Shown piece after piece: positions 46,203-57,998 of a DNA stretch of 64,000 bases. How positions within the stretch are numbered: position 1 is the stretch's first letter; each line of letters begins with the position of its first letter. Where the stretch lies: positions 2,377,001 to 2,441,000 of the forward strand of contig VICG01000006.1 in the NCBI GenBank assembly GCA_008692225.1. Direction: 5' to 3'. A model generated the notes under the pieces. The model did no database searches. It had not been told where the DNA came from and saw only the letters and a list, made by a program, of their open reading frames with translations. The DNA is from Monilinia fructicola (Eukaryota; Ascomycota; Leotiomycetes; Helotiales; Sclerotiniaceae). The position numbers were made by a program, and so were the translations under genes.

Positions 46203-47480
46203 ATGCCTTCCCCAATCAAGAAGTACAAGGCCGCAGCTGTTCAAGACGAGCCTGGATGGTTCGATCTTGAATTGTCTGTCAAGAAGACCATTCACTGGAT
46301 CAACGAAGCCGGAAAGGCTGGTTGCAAGCTTGTTGCATTCCCAGAAGTTTGTAAGTTCGATCGTCTTTGGTAATATCTCTTTTTCGGTTGTACTCACGTA
46401 TCAAAACAGGGATTCCTGGTTACCCATACTGGGCATGGAAGGTCAACTACCAACAATCGCTTCCTATGCTCAAGCTGTACCGCGAGAACAGTCTTGCATC
46501 CGACTCGGATGAGATGCGCCGAATCCGTGAGGCTGCTCGTGAGAACGCTATCTACGTCTCATTGGGATACAGTGAAATCGATTTCGCAACCCTTTACATC
46601 TCTCAAGTTCTCATCTCTCCTACTGGAGAAGTTCTTAACCACCGCCGAAAGATCAAGCCAACTCACGTAGAGAAGCTCGTCTACGGTGATGGTTCAGGTG
46701 ACACCTTCAAGAGTGTCACTCAAACTGACATTGGAAGAGTTGGTCAATTGAACTGCTGGGAGAACATGAACCCATTCTTGAAGTCCATGAACGTCGCCGA
46801 GGGAGAGCAGGTACGAGAATACTCTACAAGAACTTCCATGCATCCGTCTAACAATTCATCAGGTCCACATCGCTGGATGGCCAATCTACCCACACGAGGA
46901 GACCCGTACCCCATTGGACCCATGGACCAACGTCAGCAACCCCAACTCCGACATCGTCTCCCCAGCATACGCTATTGAGACCGCAACATATGTTCTCGCA
47001 CCATTCCAAGTTCTCTCCAAGGAGGGTGTCGACATCAACACCCCACCTGGAGTTGAGCGTGAGGACCCAAACCTTTACAACGGTAACAGCAGAATCTTCG
47101 GACCTGACGGTCAACTTCTCGCCAAGGGAGCCGAAGACTTTGTCGGATTGATCTTTGTTGATGTAAGAAACGCAACATGTCCTCTCTAAAAGCTCACACT
47201 AATAACTCTATAGATCGATCTCGACCAATCACACCTTCCAAAGGCCCTCAATGACTTTGGTGGTCACTACATGAGACCTGACTTGATCCGTCTCCTCGTC
47301 GACACTCGCCGCAAGGAGCTCATCACTGAGGCTGACCAAAATGGCGGAATCGGTACTTACAGCACTCAAGACCGTGTTGGCCTTAGCAGACCACTTGACC
47401 CTCCTAAGGTCGAAGGTCCAAGTGGTGTACAAAAGGAGGTGGCTGCCAAGAATGCCTCCAAGCCAGCCGCAAAGGCATAA
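46203..47480 (+). CDS. Cyanide hydratase (nitrilase superfamily)
   Basis: Hydrates cyanide to formamide, protecting fungi that meet plant-derived cyanide; related nitrilases attack organic nitriles. Exons 46203-46350, 46410-46810, 46863-47162, 47214-47480; introns of 59, 52, 51 bases with GTAAGT, GTACGA, GTAAGA donors. The product is 371 residues, the normal length for fungal cyanide hydratases. The catalytic triad is visible: Glu in FPEVWIPGYPYW (about 48), Lys in [12 protein letters not shown] (about 130) and Cys in GQLNCWENM (about 165). The C-terminal sequence [17 protein letters not shown] and an Ala/Lys-rich tail complete it. No targeting signal; these enzymes are cytosolic helical filaments. 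Its upstream region has a duplicated 34-bp element and a TATA box, consistent with inducible strong expression. Frame intact. A nitrilase with a different substrate is the main alternative. Confidence 0.95.
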
Positions 47481-48053
47481 ATGCCAATAATGTTAATGAC
47501 TTTTTACTTATGACGGAAGAGTGTCTGCTCTGAGCATACACTCTTTGGAGGGAATTGGGTTGTATTTTTAGATGTTTAAGATGAAATGTTATATTAGTCT
47601 CTTCTCACTGTGTTCACCCTTCACACCATTTCTAAAATGTGATTTTTTGAAAGGTAATGATCTCTCATAGAGTTATCAGCATTCTAGAAGTTCTCATTAG
47701 AATTGTCGGAAAATTTTATCCATTCCGAATTTATCCTCGCATCAGGAATGTAGAACCACCACCAGATCCTCATCGTAAGAAGCTAGCCTTAATTATTTCT
47801 CAGCCCTTCTTTCATGCCTTTGTTGTCGCAACGTGCTTCAATTGGAAGCAGCCTACAAAATTCGCTTGAGCACAAAGGAGTCCCCCCCACTTTGTTCATC
47901 ATTCCACAACACCTTTCTCATTCTAACTCCTACGATTGGTCAATGAATCTCTTTGAAAGCTAAAGAATTCGTTCTCTCATCTAGACACTCTCAGACGCAA
48001 CCTTCTGCGGGAAAAAGTGAATCGCTATAGAAAGTCGTCGTCGCTCGTCATTC
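47481..48053. other. Spacer between cyanide hydratase and coiled-coil gene
   Basis: Contains the 3' UTR of cyanide hydratase and the presumed promoter of the coiled-coil gene. No other gene recognised. Confidence 0.6.
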
Positions 48054-51000
48054 ATGAAACTGCAAAAAATGTCCGATTATAATCTTGACCACCCAGACTT
48101 TACCCCAGAACATATCCGGTATCTTCAAGGGAACCCTCTTGAGGCCTGCCAGCGCGAAAATGAATCACTGCGTATCAGGCTGAATTCATTGAATCAAATG
48201 CTGATCGACGCAAAAGCGGAGTCGGAAACAAGGTTGAAGCGTATAAAAACAGGTGAAAGAGGAGAGGGATGCTGCGTTTGAAGAAGGGGAAAATTATGCG
48301 AGGGGGGAAATGGGGGCTCAGATGGGGATCTTAAGACGGGAGAGATATGAGGCAGAGGCGAGGAGTGCAAAGCTGGAGGAGAAGGATGTGGAAATGCAGG
48401 AGAAGTTGCGGGTGATGGAGGAAGAGTTGGGAGAGTTGAGGAGAGGAAGGGAGAGCGATCATAATGCGATGGAAAGTGATGGATGAAAACTCATTTAGAT
48501 TGTTGAGGGGGGAGAACGAAAAGTATTTGGAGGAGCTTAGTGATGTGAAGGAGATCCTTGAGGAAAGGGAACTCTATATCCGACATTTGGAAGAGAAAAT
48601 TGAGAGCATGTCGGGTAGCGTGGCAGAGACGAGGAGTGTAAGGTTGGATGAGGAGGATATGGAAATGCAGGAGAAGTTTCAGGTGATGGAAGAAGAATTG
48701 GAAGAGTTGAGGAAAGGAAGGGAGAGCGATCATAATGCGATGGAAGTGATGGATGAAAACTCATTTAGATTGTTGAGGGGGAGAACGAAAAGTATTTGGA
48801 GGAGCTTAGTGATATGAAGGAGATCCTTGAGGAAAGGGAACTCTATATCCAACATTTGGAAGAGAAAATTGAGAGCATGTCGGGTAGTGTGGCAGAGACG
48901 CCTCCTGTGGATGGTGAGCGAGTGAAGGCTCTTACGGAACAAGTTAGTGTTTTAATCGCAGAGAGAGACGGTTTAAGTCAACAGTTGGAGATTGTGACGG
49001 AGAATCTCATGGGGCCACCGAAAGTGCTTACACCGAAGGAAAACACTGCAGACAGGATTACACCAGAAGGAGATAGAGAGCCGACAAAAGAGAGATTCGG
49101 CGCTAGTATTGATTCGAATAGCCCTGGATTCTATGGCCACAAACGGCAATTGCATGGACCTTCTCCTTTAAGACAGTCATCTACTCCCGACTCGGAGGAA
49201 GATGAAGATGATTACGAGGTCAAAATTAATTTCGGAGCTGAAACTGAAGGGAAGGAGGAAGGGGGAGAATCATCAGAAGAAGTTGTTAATACAGAGAAAG
49301 CTATCAAGAAAAGCATCGAAAAGGATGAATATGATAAAGCAGTACAAGATTATCGCAAAGACAAAGAAAGCTGGTCGAAGGGGCTTATTGACCGCATCAA
49401 AAGTCTCGAGAAACGAAATATGTTTCTTGAACGCTATCACGACACGAGACACATAATTCGAGCAATCTTGAGTCTCACCCCTGTTCACTTCGAAGCGTTA
49501 CGGGAGCGCAAAGAAGGTATGAGAAAGGAACGTGGTATATTACTCGAGGTGATGAGTTAGGGAACGTAATTCTCTCCCGAAAACAAATTGCGAGCTTTGA
49601 AAAGAGATTCGAGTTACTAGCCAAGCTGAGGAGTAAGGAGGGGCCGGATAAAATGATGGCACAAGACTTTCTACTCAATCAGCAACAGTGGGAGATGGAT
49701 AAAGTGGCTATGAATACCTATAGAATGTTGTATGATGACGCAGAATTGGCTATGAGGAAGATGATGCGAATAGGGGCAGATGTTGATGCCCAAGAAGTTA
49801 CGGAGTTGCGAAACGAGAGAGATATATTTAAGAGGAGGAAAGAGGAATTGGAAGAGGAAATTGATGGCCCATTGGGGTTGAGAGAACAACTATCATTTAG
49901 TGTTGCTGAAGACTCAAAAGATATGAATATGGCTACTCAGCTAACACGAGTTAGAGCTGAGCTCGAATGGTGCACAAAAGAGAGAGATGCAGCTATGGAA
50001 GAGTCCAAAGTGGAGGAACATCTCATATCCATGAAGGAACTAATGGATCAGCTATCCAGTAATGTTGAAATCGATGTTTACCCGAGTGAGGAAAAAGAGG
50101 AGCGATACAAGGAGCTTGCAAATAAATATCAACAATGTCAGCGTGAATTGAGCGACGAGAAAGAGAAAGTCAAGACTTTGGAGAAGTTTTTAGAGGAGAA
50201 ATATATCGAATATGGGGAAATTGCTGGGGATGAGAGTGATGATTCTCTCAGCGCAAGATTAGCTCGAACATTAATCGAGCTTTTTGAGACGAGGCGGAAA
50301 CTGATGGAAAGAACAATACAGAGAAACAGCCTCACCAAGAGCGCTGTCGGCTGTTTAACGTCAGTGTTGCGGCAAATTGAAACTCTGAAAAGGGAGATAT
50401 ACACCTTGAAAAGAAATCCCAATCGAGACCCTGAGCGACCATTCACAGATGTCGAATTTGAAAACGAAGAAATTATCGCCAGACTCGAAGATAAAGTTGA
50501 TCGTTTGAGGAAAGAACTAGATAAATCCCAACACAGTTTGAGCACTGCAAAAAGGAGGACGAAGAAGGCGAAAGAAGAATTAGATAATTATCTTCAACTG
50601 TCTTCTTCTGGACAAAACCGGCACCCTAGAATTACTTTTTTGAGAAGATATCGAGAAAGATCTGTCCTGGATCCAAATGCAACTCCCCCGGAAGTAATAG
50701 CGCATCTCAAAACTCAATTGAAAGAGAGTGATGATATGTTAGATTCACTTTCTGCGAGGATAGATGTTTTGACGGATGAGAATGGTGATTTGAATACCGA
50801 GCGGGTTGAGATAGCGGAGAAAAGATTGGAAGAGTGTATGGATCTGGTCGATGGGCCATTGGCTCAGAAAGAGGCGTGGAATAACCTCAAAGGGTTGTTA
50901 GCAGAGGCAAGGGAGGTATTGAAGGTCAAGTTGAATGAGTGGAAAAAGAAAGATAAGGAGCACGACCTGGCCGTACAACGCCTGGAGAACTTGCTGAGAG

Positions 51001-52310
51001 AGAGTGAGGAGAGAGAATCTACGCTCGCTAAGCTTCTAAGTGCCGCGCAAGAATACTCGAAGAGCAAAGATACGAATGGTGGTAAAATCTCAGAACTGGA
51101 AGAACAACTAAGCAGGAACGAGGAAACAATACGAGATTTAATGCGGGAGAAAGATGAGAAAAAAGCCGAGGCTGATGGATTAGAATCTTTCCTTCGTGCT
51201 AGTGAGACACACACGACCCAGCTTGAAGAACAACTCAGTAAGGATGAAGAGAGAATACGTGATTTGCAACATGAGAAAGATAACCACAAAGCTGAAGCCG
51301 AGCGATTGGATGACGTTCTCAAAGCTAATGAAACAAATATAGCTGGTATTCTCAAAACTTTGAGGGAAGAGGAGGAAGAGCAACATCGAGAAGAGATCGA
51401 GAGACTGCATGGGCTAATTCTGTTGAAAGAGGGGGAGGATGAACAATACCGTGAAGAAATTGAGAGATTGCATGAACTCCATAAGGCCAGTGAAGAAAAA
51501 GTCGTTGAGCTTCTCGATATATCATTGAAAACATCGAAGCGACTATCTGATCTTGAAGCTGAGATTATAGGGTGGAAAGATTTGGCTGGGGAGAGTGTAG
51601 AGGAAATTGAAAAGTTGCACAAGAAGTTGGCGGATCTAGAGGCAGAGATTGAATTACTCCACAAAGAAAACGATCAGCTTGTTGAAACACAGACAGACGA
51701 ATCAAAACACCCAAAATACCCGATTCCAAAATCCCCAATCAGACCCGTGTCAGCGCTTAAATCAAAGAAAATTACAAAGAAAGCTCCCAAAAAGAAAGCC
51801 CCTAAAAAGAAAGCCCCTGAAAAGGAACCGCAAGACTTACCATACAATCCTAAAGCAGACTCGGCAACCGAGCTCTCAGATGAGGAGTTGGAAGAACCAA
51901 AAGTGCTCAAACCACAAACCAAGCCCAATATATCAATTCGCCGAGAAATGGCCCATCCAGGTCCATCACCATCTCCCGCCCCTTCCCTAACAATCAAGTT
52001 CAAATCCAAAGCACATGCAACAAAAAAGAAAGTAGAAAGGAAAGGGAGCCAGGGAAACGATCCCACTTGGAAGAATGATGGAGGTGAAGAGGAGCCTGAT
52101 GAAGAGATACCGCCGGAGGAAGTAGTGCCAGAATCCCCTGTTGAGGAAATACAAAAGGTGGATGTGGAAGAACCGAGGAGGGGTAGGAGGACAAGAAACA
52201 AGAATCCGGTTTATACGGGGGAGATCATTATTGAAGGACCCGGGAGAGGGCACAAGAGGAAGGCGTCTGAGGGTGGAATTGAGGGGAGGACGAAAAAGGG
52301 AAGGAAATAG
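48054..52310 (+). CDS. Large coiled-coil protein with basic C-terminus, three frame-breaking indels
   Basis: Unrecognised beyond its structure. Long heptad-type coiled coils (runs rich in Glu, Lys, Leu, Arg) cover nearly the whole protein. The C-terminal 200 residues are disordered and basic (repeated KKAPKKKAP, then RRGRRTRNKNP and GRGHKRKASEGG), with likely nuclear localisation signals. The ATG at 48054 or the in-frame one at 48069 starts it. The frame is broken by an extra A in 48245-48249, an extra A in 48473-48475 and a missing G in 48777-48781. A 44-base GTATGA...TTAG intron (49517-49560) joins the last two ORFs in frame. With these corrections the coding length is 4212 (1403 residues). 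Inside lies a 90-codon tandem duplication (48361-48900). A nuclear or chromosomal scaffold role is only a guess. Confidence 0.75.
48361..48900 (+). repeat. 270-bp (90-codon) in-gene tandem duplication
   Basis: Copy 1 is 48361-48631 (271 bases), copy 2 is 48632-48900 (269 bases). The first 110 or so bases of the copies differ at many positions; the last 155 or so differ by only three transitions plus the two indels. Copy 1 has GGAAAGTG where copy 2 has GGAAGTG, and copy 1 has six G where copy 2 has five. Confidence 0.9.
49517..49560 (+). other. Probable 44-base intron in the coiled-coil gene
   Basis: Starts GTATGAG and ends GTTAG; joining GAA-G to GG-AAC keeps the frame (…KEGNVILSRKQ…). It is a little short for a fungal intron. 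A one-base deletion in the AAA near 49523-49525 is the alternative and would give a WYITRGDELGN reading instead. Confidence 0.55.
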
Positions 52311-53463
52311 GAATGAAGTCACGCAGGTGTTATAAGCAAGGTTGATGTAGTTGGATTGGGATATTGAAAGACATTCATCTAGACTCCGATAAAACTTTAT
52401 TTTCTTTGAGTTTTCTTCGTACGTTGAAAGATATCTGTCTAAAATTATTGGATTACTAATTCAATTGCCCGATATTGACATAGATACTTCCATCACATCA
52501 TCTTATGAGTGAGGCAGTGGAAAATTCGAGATGGAAAGATACAGAGTTTGAGAAAATGCTTTGTTGAATGAGTCAAATGTCGGTGCCTTCACTTGACAGA
52601 AATGAAGGGCCCCCAATTCCATATCCAATCAAGGACCGCTAGACACACAGATCGCAGCGAGGTGCATATAATCCGCCATATATTATATAACTCGATCCCC
52701 CATTTCTCTAGAGATATCAAAAATCTTCAGAATTGTTTTCTCAAGCAGATTCTCAACTACGTGTCCATATCGCAAGATTTTGAAATGAGGTTGATCCACA
52801 ACAAGTGCAGGGGAAGATCTAATCACTCCACCGTGTGGTGGTGGAGTGGAATTAAGGAAATTCTTCAAGCCGAAGCCAAAGCCAAACCAATCTAACACTT
52901 ATTCGTTCAGTCTTGAAGTTGTCAATAATACAAACTAACTATTCAAATCCCATTGTCCCCATGATAATCAACACTTGCTGTTCATCAAACGCAATAATCT
53001 CCTCTTATACCGTTCTATCATCAACCTGATGCACATTTGCACTACTTAGGCAATATAAGTATGCATGCAATTTATAGGAATAATAAATTCATTGCCATCT
53101 CAGGAAAAAATCCAAAATAATCATCCAACCAGAAACCGTATACTCTTTACAGATCTCCAAAACTTGGGATGCTTCCTCCATCTCCACTTCCAACACCCGA
53201 TATCCTTTCTATTCTCATACCGCACGACGGAAAAACCCTCTCTTTTCACTTGAACTTTTGAATTTAGGTAAAAAGTTATCGTCTTGATTTATGAAAGCCT
53301 GTTATCTAAACTCTTTTTTCCTTCTTGTTTTATTCAATTAACTCACCCGAAGCTTGATCTTAGAAGTCCATATTTTCTACTATTTTCCGTGTCAATGCTC
53401 GTTTCCGGTCACTTCTACCTAGGCCTCGATCAAATCATCCTCATATTCCAACCATTCTCAGCT
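52311..53463. other. Convergent spacer with a 9-bp hairpin
   Basis: Between the coiled-coil gene (+) and the BTB-like gene (-). Only feature: a perfect inverted repeat at 52824-52848. No gene recognised. Confidence 0.5.
52824..52848. repeat. Hairpin CACTCCACC-7-GGTGGAGTG
   Basis: Nine perfect base pairs with a seven-base loop, in a convergent intergenic region. Could mark an RNA structure in a 3' UTR; nothing else supports a role. Confidence 0.7.
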
Positions 53464-56400
53464 CTAATCATCTGTAAAAGACTCCTCCCAATCATCCTCT
53501 GATTCGTCTCGATCTGTCCAATCCATATAATCCTCATCCTCATCCTCATTCGTTTTCACATCTTCCTTCCCTTTTGTCTTCGCCTCATGATCACCAGCCA
53601 TCTCAATATCCGATATCTCCCTATCACCAGCACTATCCCCAGAAACCGTAAATAGATCACCAATTTCTTCGTCCTCGTTACCATGAACAATCTCAAACTC
53701 ACTATCGCTCCCACTTCCTGTGGGAGTCACAAGCACCATATCATAACTATCCACCGAAAAGACGCTCTCAGAATCACTATCACAAGCCATGCCCGCTTGG
53801 CTTCTACTTGCGCTCCCCACATCACTTCCTGCCATTGTGACTGTCCTCGTACTCCCATCCATAACATCCAAGCTAGTATTAACCGAGCTCCCCACCCCCA
53901 CAAAACCCGCTACCCCTTTATACTGCACACCTGGCGTAAGACCGCCGACATTGGAATAATATGCCGGTGGTACATCAGCACTTGTGACACCCCCACTTCC
54001 GTCATCGTTTCCACCTGCCCATAATGGTAGATATTGCCATTCGTTATCTGTCAAACAGAGTAATGAATCTGTCAACATGGTGAATTCTAATACATCGGGT
54101 CTGGAGAGCATTGAATGACAGACTTCGTGAATATAAAAACGGATTTGGTTGAGAAAGGTGGAGAGACTGAAATCGAGGGGAGAGGCTTCGACTGGAGGGT
54201 TGGTGCTGTTGTTATGCGTGAGCGAGAAAGGGTTTGATGTATCAGCGAACGGAAAGCCCTTCGATAATACAGAGTCAGTTTCGAGACCCAAATCTGAGGT
54301 CTCTATAATTGGTTTGGCTTTATATGCTTCAACGCTAGCATTAGATATCTGACCCATGTTCCCCCAAAAGTTTCCTAGGAGTTTCAGAGCCAAGCTCTTT
54401 TCATTATTGCTCGTTTTTGAAGAAGGTCCTGGTTCAGTACCGAGCTCGTACTCACCGTTCTCATGCTCAACTGTAAATTCGTCTGATTTTGGGCGCAAAG
54501 GAATACCAGATAATGGTTTGGTTGAAGCGTCTGTTGTTATGGAAGACATCGATTCTGCATCATCCTCTTTTCCATCAAATTGGGCGAGCTCAAGTTCCAA
54601 AGCTCTGATTCCTGCCAGACGTGCCTGATGATAAGCATGATCTTGATTATATGCGCTCATAAAAGCATAGTTTGGACTCTCTTCATCCACGATAGGTTTT
54701 GGTGCTGATTTTGGAGGCACTGGATTCGGTGGAGGAGATGAATGATAGTTTTCCTTATTTGCCGCGAAGTTGACCTCCTTATTGAAGTGCATGACACAAG
54801 TTTGAAGGATACGGGTATTTGTATTACAGATACCACTTCTGTCAACAAAAAGTTTCCCTGGGCGAGGGCTTTGGGGACTAAATGTAGGAGTCGTAGGGCT
54901 GTTCATGGGGTCGTCATGCCAATTGAGATCTCGAAGACTACGCCAAAAGTATGGGAGTAAAACTCTTTCCCGATCACCATAGCCACAGTATATATGGCTT
55001 GAATCCAGATCCTCCTCTTGCGTTCCAGATTCAAAAATTTCCACCTCGCGTCGATGATTAGATTCCGGAGTAGTCTGGGAAAGTGATAATTCTTCGTCTA
55101 GACATTTAACAATCCTTCCCCGAACATATCCACGGAGGTTGACGAGCAACTTCTGAATAACTGACTTTCTTCTCTCATGGAGTGTCTCTTCTTTTTTTCC
55201 TTTATTGTTGTTTTTGTAGCAATAGTCCTCAAACTTGCAGATTTTCCTATATTCTGGCAATTCCAGAAACCATGACATTCGTTCATCTAACAAATCGGTA
55301 ATAGTTTTTTGGATTCGATCGCAAAAGTCCTGGCTTGCGTGCTGAATAACATTCCACAAATCTTCATCAAGATTCTCTCTAGGTCGCACATATTGGTATG
55401 CTTTTCGCCTATTAATATGGTTGTTATAAAAGGTTCGTGAAGCCACGTTCAATGCCTCTTCGGATACAAGAACTGAAAAGGCAGCTCTTGTAATCATAGG
55501 TATCTTCAAACCTAGTCCAATATTTAAGCTAGCTTCTGGGAGTATTGCGAGGAATTTGACATTGTTTCCGGTCATAATCCACGACGTGACGTAGTCAATC
55601 TGAGATTACGTCAGAAATATATACTCGGAGTCGATAATAAATATTCTTACCACGACATCTGTGCATTCATAATACTTCGCCAACACAAATAATGTCCATA
55701 CTTTGGGTGCAGAATCCAATTTAGGCACTTTACCCTGAATGATCCTAAGAAGATTTTCAACTCCAAAGCGATGACGGATTGGACAATAATCTAGAACATC
55801 TTTCTTGGGCCATACAGGGGACGAACGCTGACAATTACCTCCCACTGGAATTTCTCCAGGCATTTCGGCAAACAAATTGCCTCCCAAGCTATTCTTGATC
55901 GCCCTCTGCATCTCATTATCTTCAACTAGACTCCCACTGCCAAAGCTATACCCATTTGGGTATACCTTGCGACCCAGAGATGTACGAACAAAATTTTCAC
56001 CAAAAGTCGACTTTATTGCTGGATCCAAAGGGCTAAAGGCAGAATCAGTATGACCATCTACCCGGACTTTTAGTTTGAATTTTTCTGCAGCTTTGTTAGA
56101 GATATCTGCAGGTCCAGGTACTTCATCATCACCAGAAACGAGACGTTTGTGAACACCGCAACTTATCTCAGACAAATACCAGTTTCTTATCCCTAATGAG
56201 CAAGATAACTCAGATACCAGTTCGACTGCTTCGTCACCTTCCTCGGATGGAGTAAGATCAAGCACATACTTGAAGCCATCTGGAAGGTGGTGTAGAAGAC
56301 CTTTCCTCTTTCTCGCCCAGTATTGAGACCGCTCTTCGAACATCTGAGAAAATTTTGGGGAGCCGAGATCTTTTAGCTTTTCGCTGCTGACTCGATAGTT

Positions 56401-56944
56401 TTTGTATGGTCGAGCAAAGCCGTTGGAGTCTTTGAAAGTAATATCTCCAGGGTATGAGATGTAGACTAAAGTATCACCTTCATCTAGAAGTGATTTGCTG
56501 TATTCAACTGCACTCTGATCTCTATCATAGAGTTCTTGGCGGGCTCTGCGCTCCTTCAAGTTCTTTTCGGTATTATCCTCCCAGGTAGAACTGAAAATTG
56601 GAGCTACTATTTCGCAACATATCGTTAGCATTGAGTATCGAACCGAAACCAACGGCTTTTGAGTCAAACAAGTAGGATATTTGGAGGAAATGAAACAGGT
56701 GCAAAGTGCTATTCGCATCAAGATACGCACCATCGTCTATACTTGGAGTTTTCTGGCCATCATTCAAATCAGTTTCATCTATTTGCCCGGGAGATGTGAA
56801 GTTTGCTCGAGACTCGTTGCCATTTGTTTTCCCAGGAACCTTCTGTTCATATTGGAGGTCCATTTTCTCTGTTTGTCTTGGGGATGTCGATGGGTTTTCC
56901 GCAGTATTGCAGATGATATTCCCAGGGATGAATCCTGTAACCAT
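53464..56944 (-). CDS. Large BTB/POZ-like fungal protein with acidic tail
   Basis: Minus-strand exons 56727-56944, 55651-56590, 53464-55599. Intron 1 is 136 bases (GTATCT donor, TTTTCAG acceptor), intron 2 is 51 bases (GTAAGA, CAG). The product is about 1097 residues, and the frame is intact. The first third contains a BTB-like pattern: GDTLVYISYPGDITFKD, then YRVSSEKLKDLGSPKFSQMF, then LLRIIQGKVPKLDSAPKVWTLFVLAKYYEC. This is followed by helical sequence (SWIMTGNNVKFLAILPEASLNIGLGLK). BTB domains mediate protein-protein contacts, often as adaptors. The middle is Ser/Pro-rich and disordered, and the C-terminus is strongly acidic (EDEDEDYMDWTDRDESEDDWEE). I chose the ATG at 56944, the first Met in the exon 1 frame; a later Met at about residue 31 is possible. 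Exon 1 is the least certain part. Confidence 0.7.
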
Positions 56945-57998
56945 CAACTGTGCCCTTGAGCAAGACGGGGCTGTTTCGCTTTCGAGAGTAATTATTGAGA
57001 CGATAATTTGAACGGAACGCAACCGAACAAATCTTTGATTTTTTTACAGAAGAAGAAGATGTTCGAGATATAAACTTAATCCAAATTCATAGGATAAATC
57101 CAATAACTATAAGGCTGGGATCTAGACAACGATGATATCGATACGGCGTTCAAAGACGACGGCAAAATGCCGATAATCCTTGGGGAGAAGGTGAAAGATT
57201 ATCAATAAGTAGACCTTCGCATTCATTCGAAAGTTATCTAGATGAGCATCACTCTTTGAATGAGAAATACTCGTTTCTATAGAAGTCTCAGCTACGCCGT
57301 TTGAAAAAGCAAATCCTCTATCCAGCCTTAGGGAAGGGAGTAGTAACGTGATTATGAAGCGGGGTAGGTAGTTTAAGGCTCAGCTAAGCACGGGGGCTCA
57401 ACTATAAACATGGGGCTGTGCTCTCATGAGCCACAGTAATGGTCTACTAGGGCTCTTATAGGTTGGCTCACCAGCTCACCGCTAACCTACAAGGGAATAG
57501 CTTGTTTAACGGTTACGACCGAGAGCTTAAAAGCGAGCCATGAATTAGACCTGCGCTAGAAGAGTTTGGTCCAACGACATCTATTTGAGATAACGGTAAT
57601 AGATATCGAATTAATACCAAGAAGATCTTGAATGTGTACTAGGTACTTGCGAATCTTTAAAGTATGTGTGGCAGAAGGAAGAAGCGTCTATATTGATCTT
57701 TTGTGTCTAGATAGCTCGAATGATGTGAAATCAGATCGACAGACTCTGGGGTTGCAGGTCCAGATTTGAAATAAGTACCTAATGTTAAGTTCCTTTAGAT
57801 TTAGTACGGGAAATGCTAACGTGGAGGCTTTTGTCTAATTTTGGATTTGAGACATTGGGTTGAAGTAATCCCAGCGATGACCAGTCAAATTTGCCCTCTT
57901 CTGAACCGTTAACTACCAACACCAGCTCAATCATTTCAATGTGTTAGATTTCATATCAGAATCCCGGTCTTCCTACTAGTCTACAAGATACCACGCAC
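56945..57998. other. Spacer between BTB-like gene and transcription factor
   Basis: Promoter of the BTB-like gene on the left and the 3' side of the transcription factor on the right. No gene recognised. Confidence 0.55.

Noticed and set aside
50864..51664. 266-codon antisense ORF in the coiled-coil gene
   Set aside because: Ser/Leu-rich shadow of the Glu/Lys-rich coiled coil; no independent signal.
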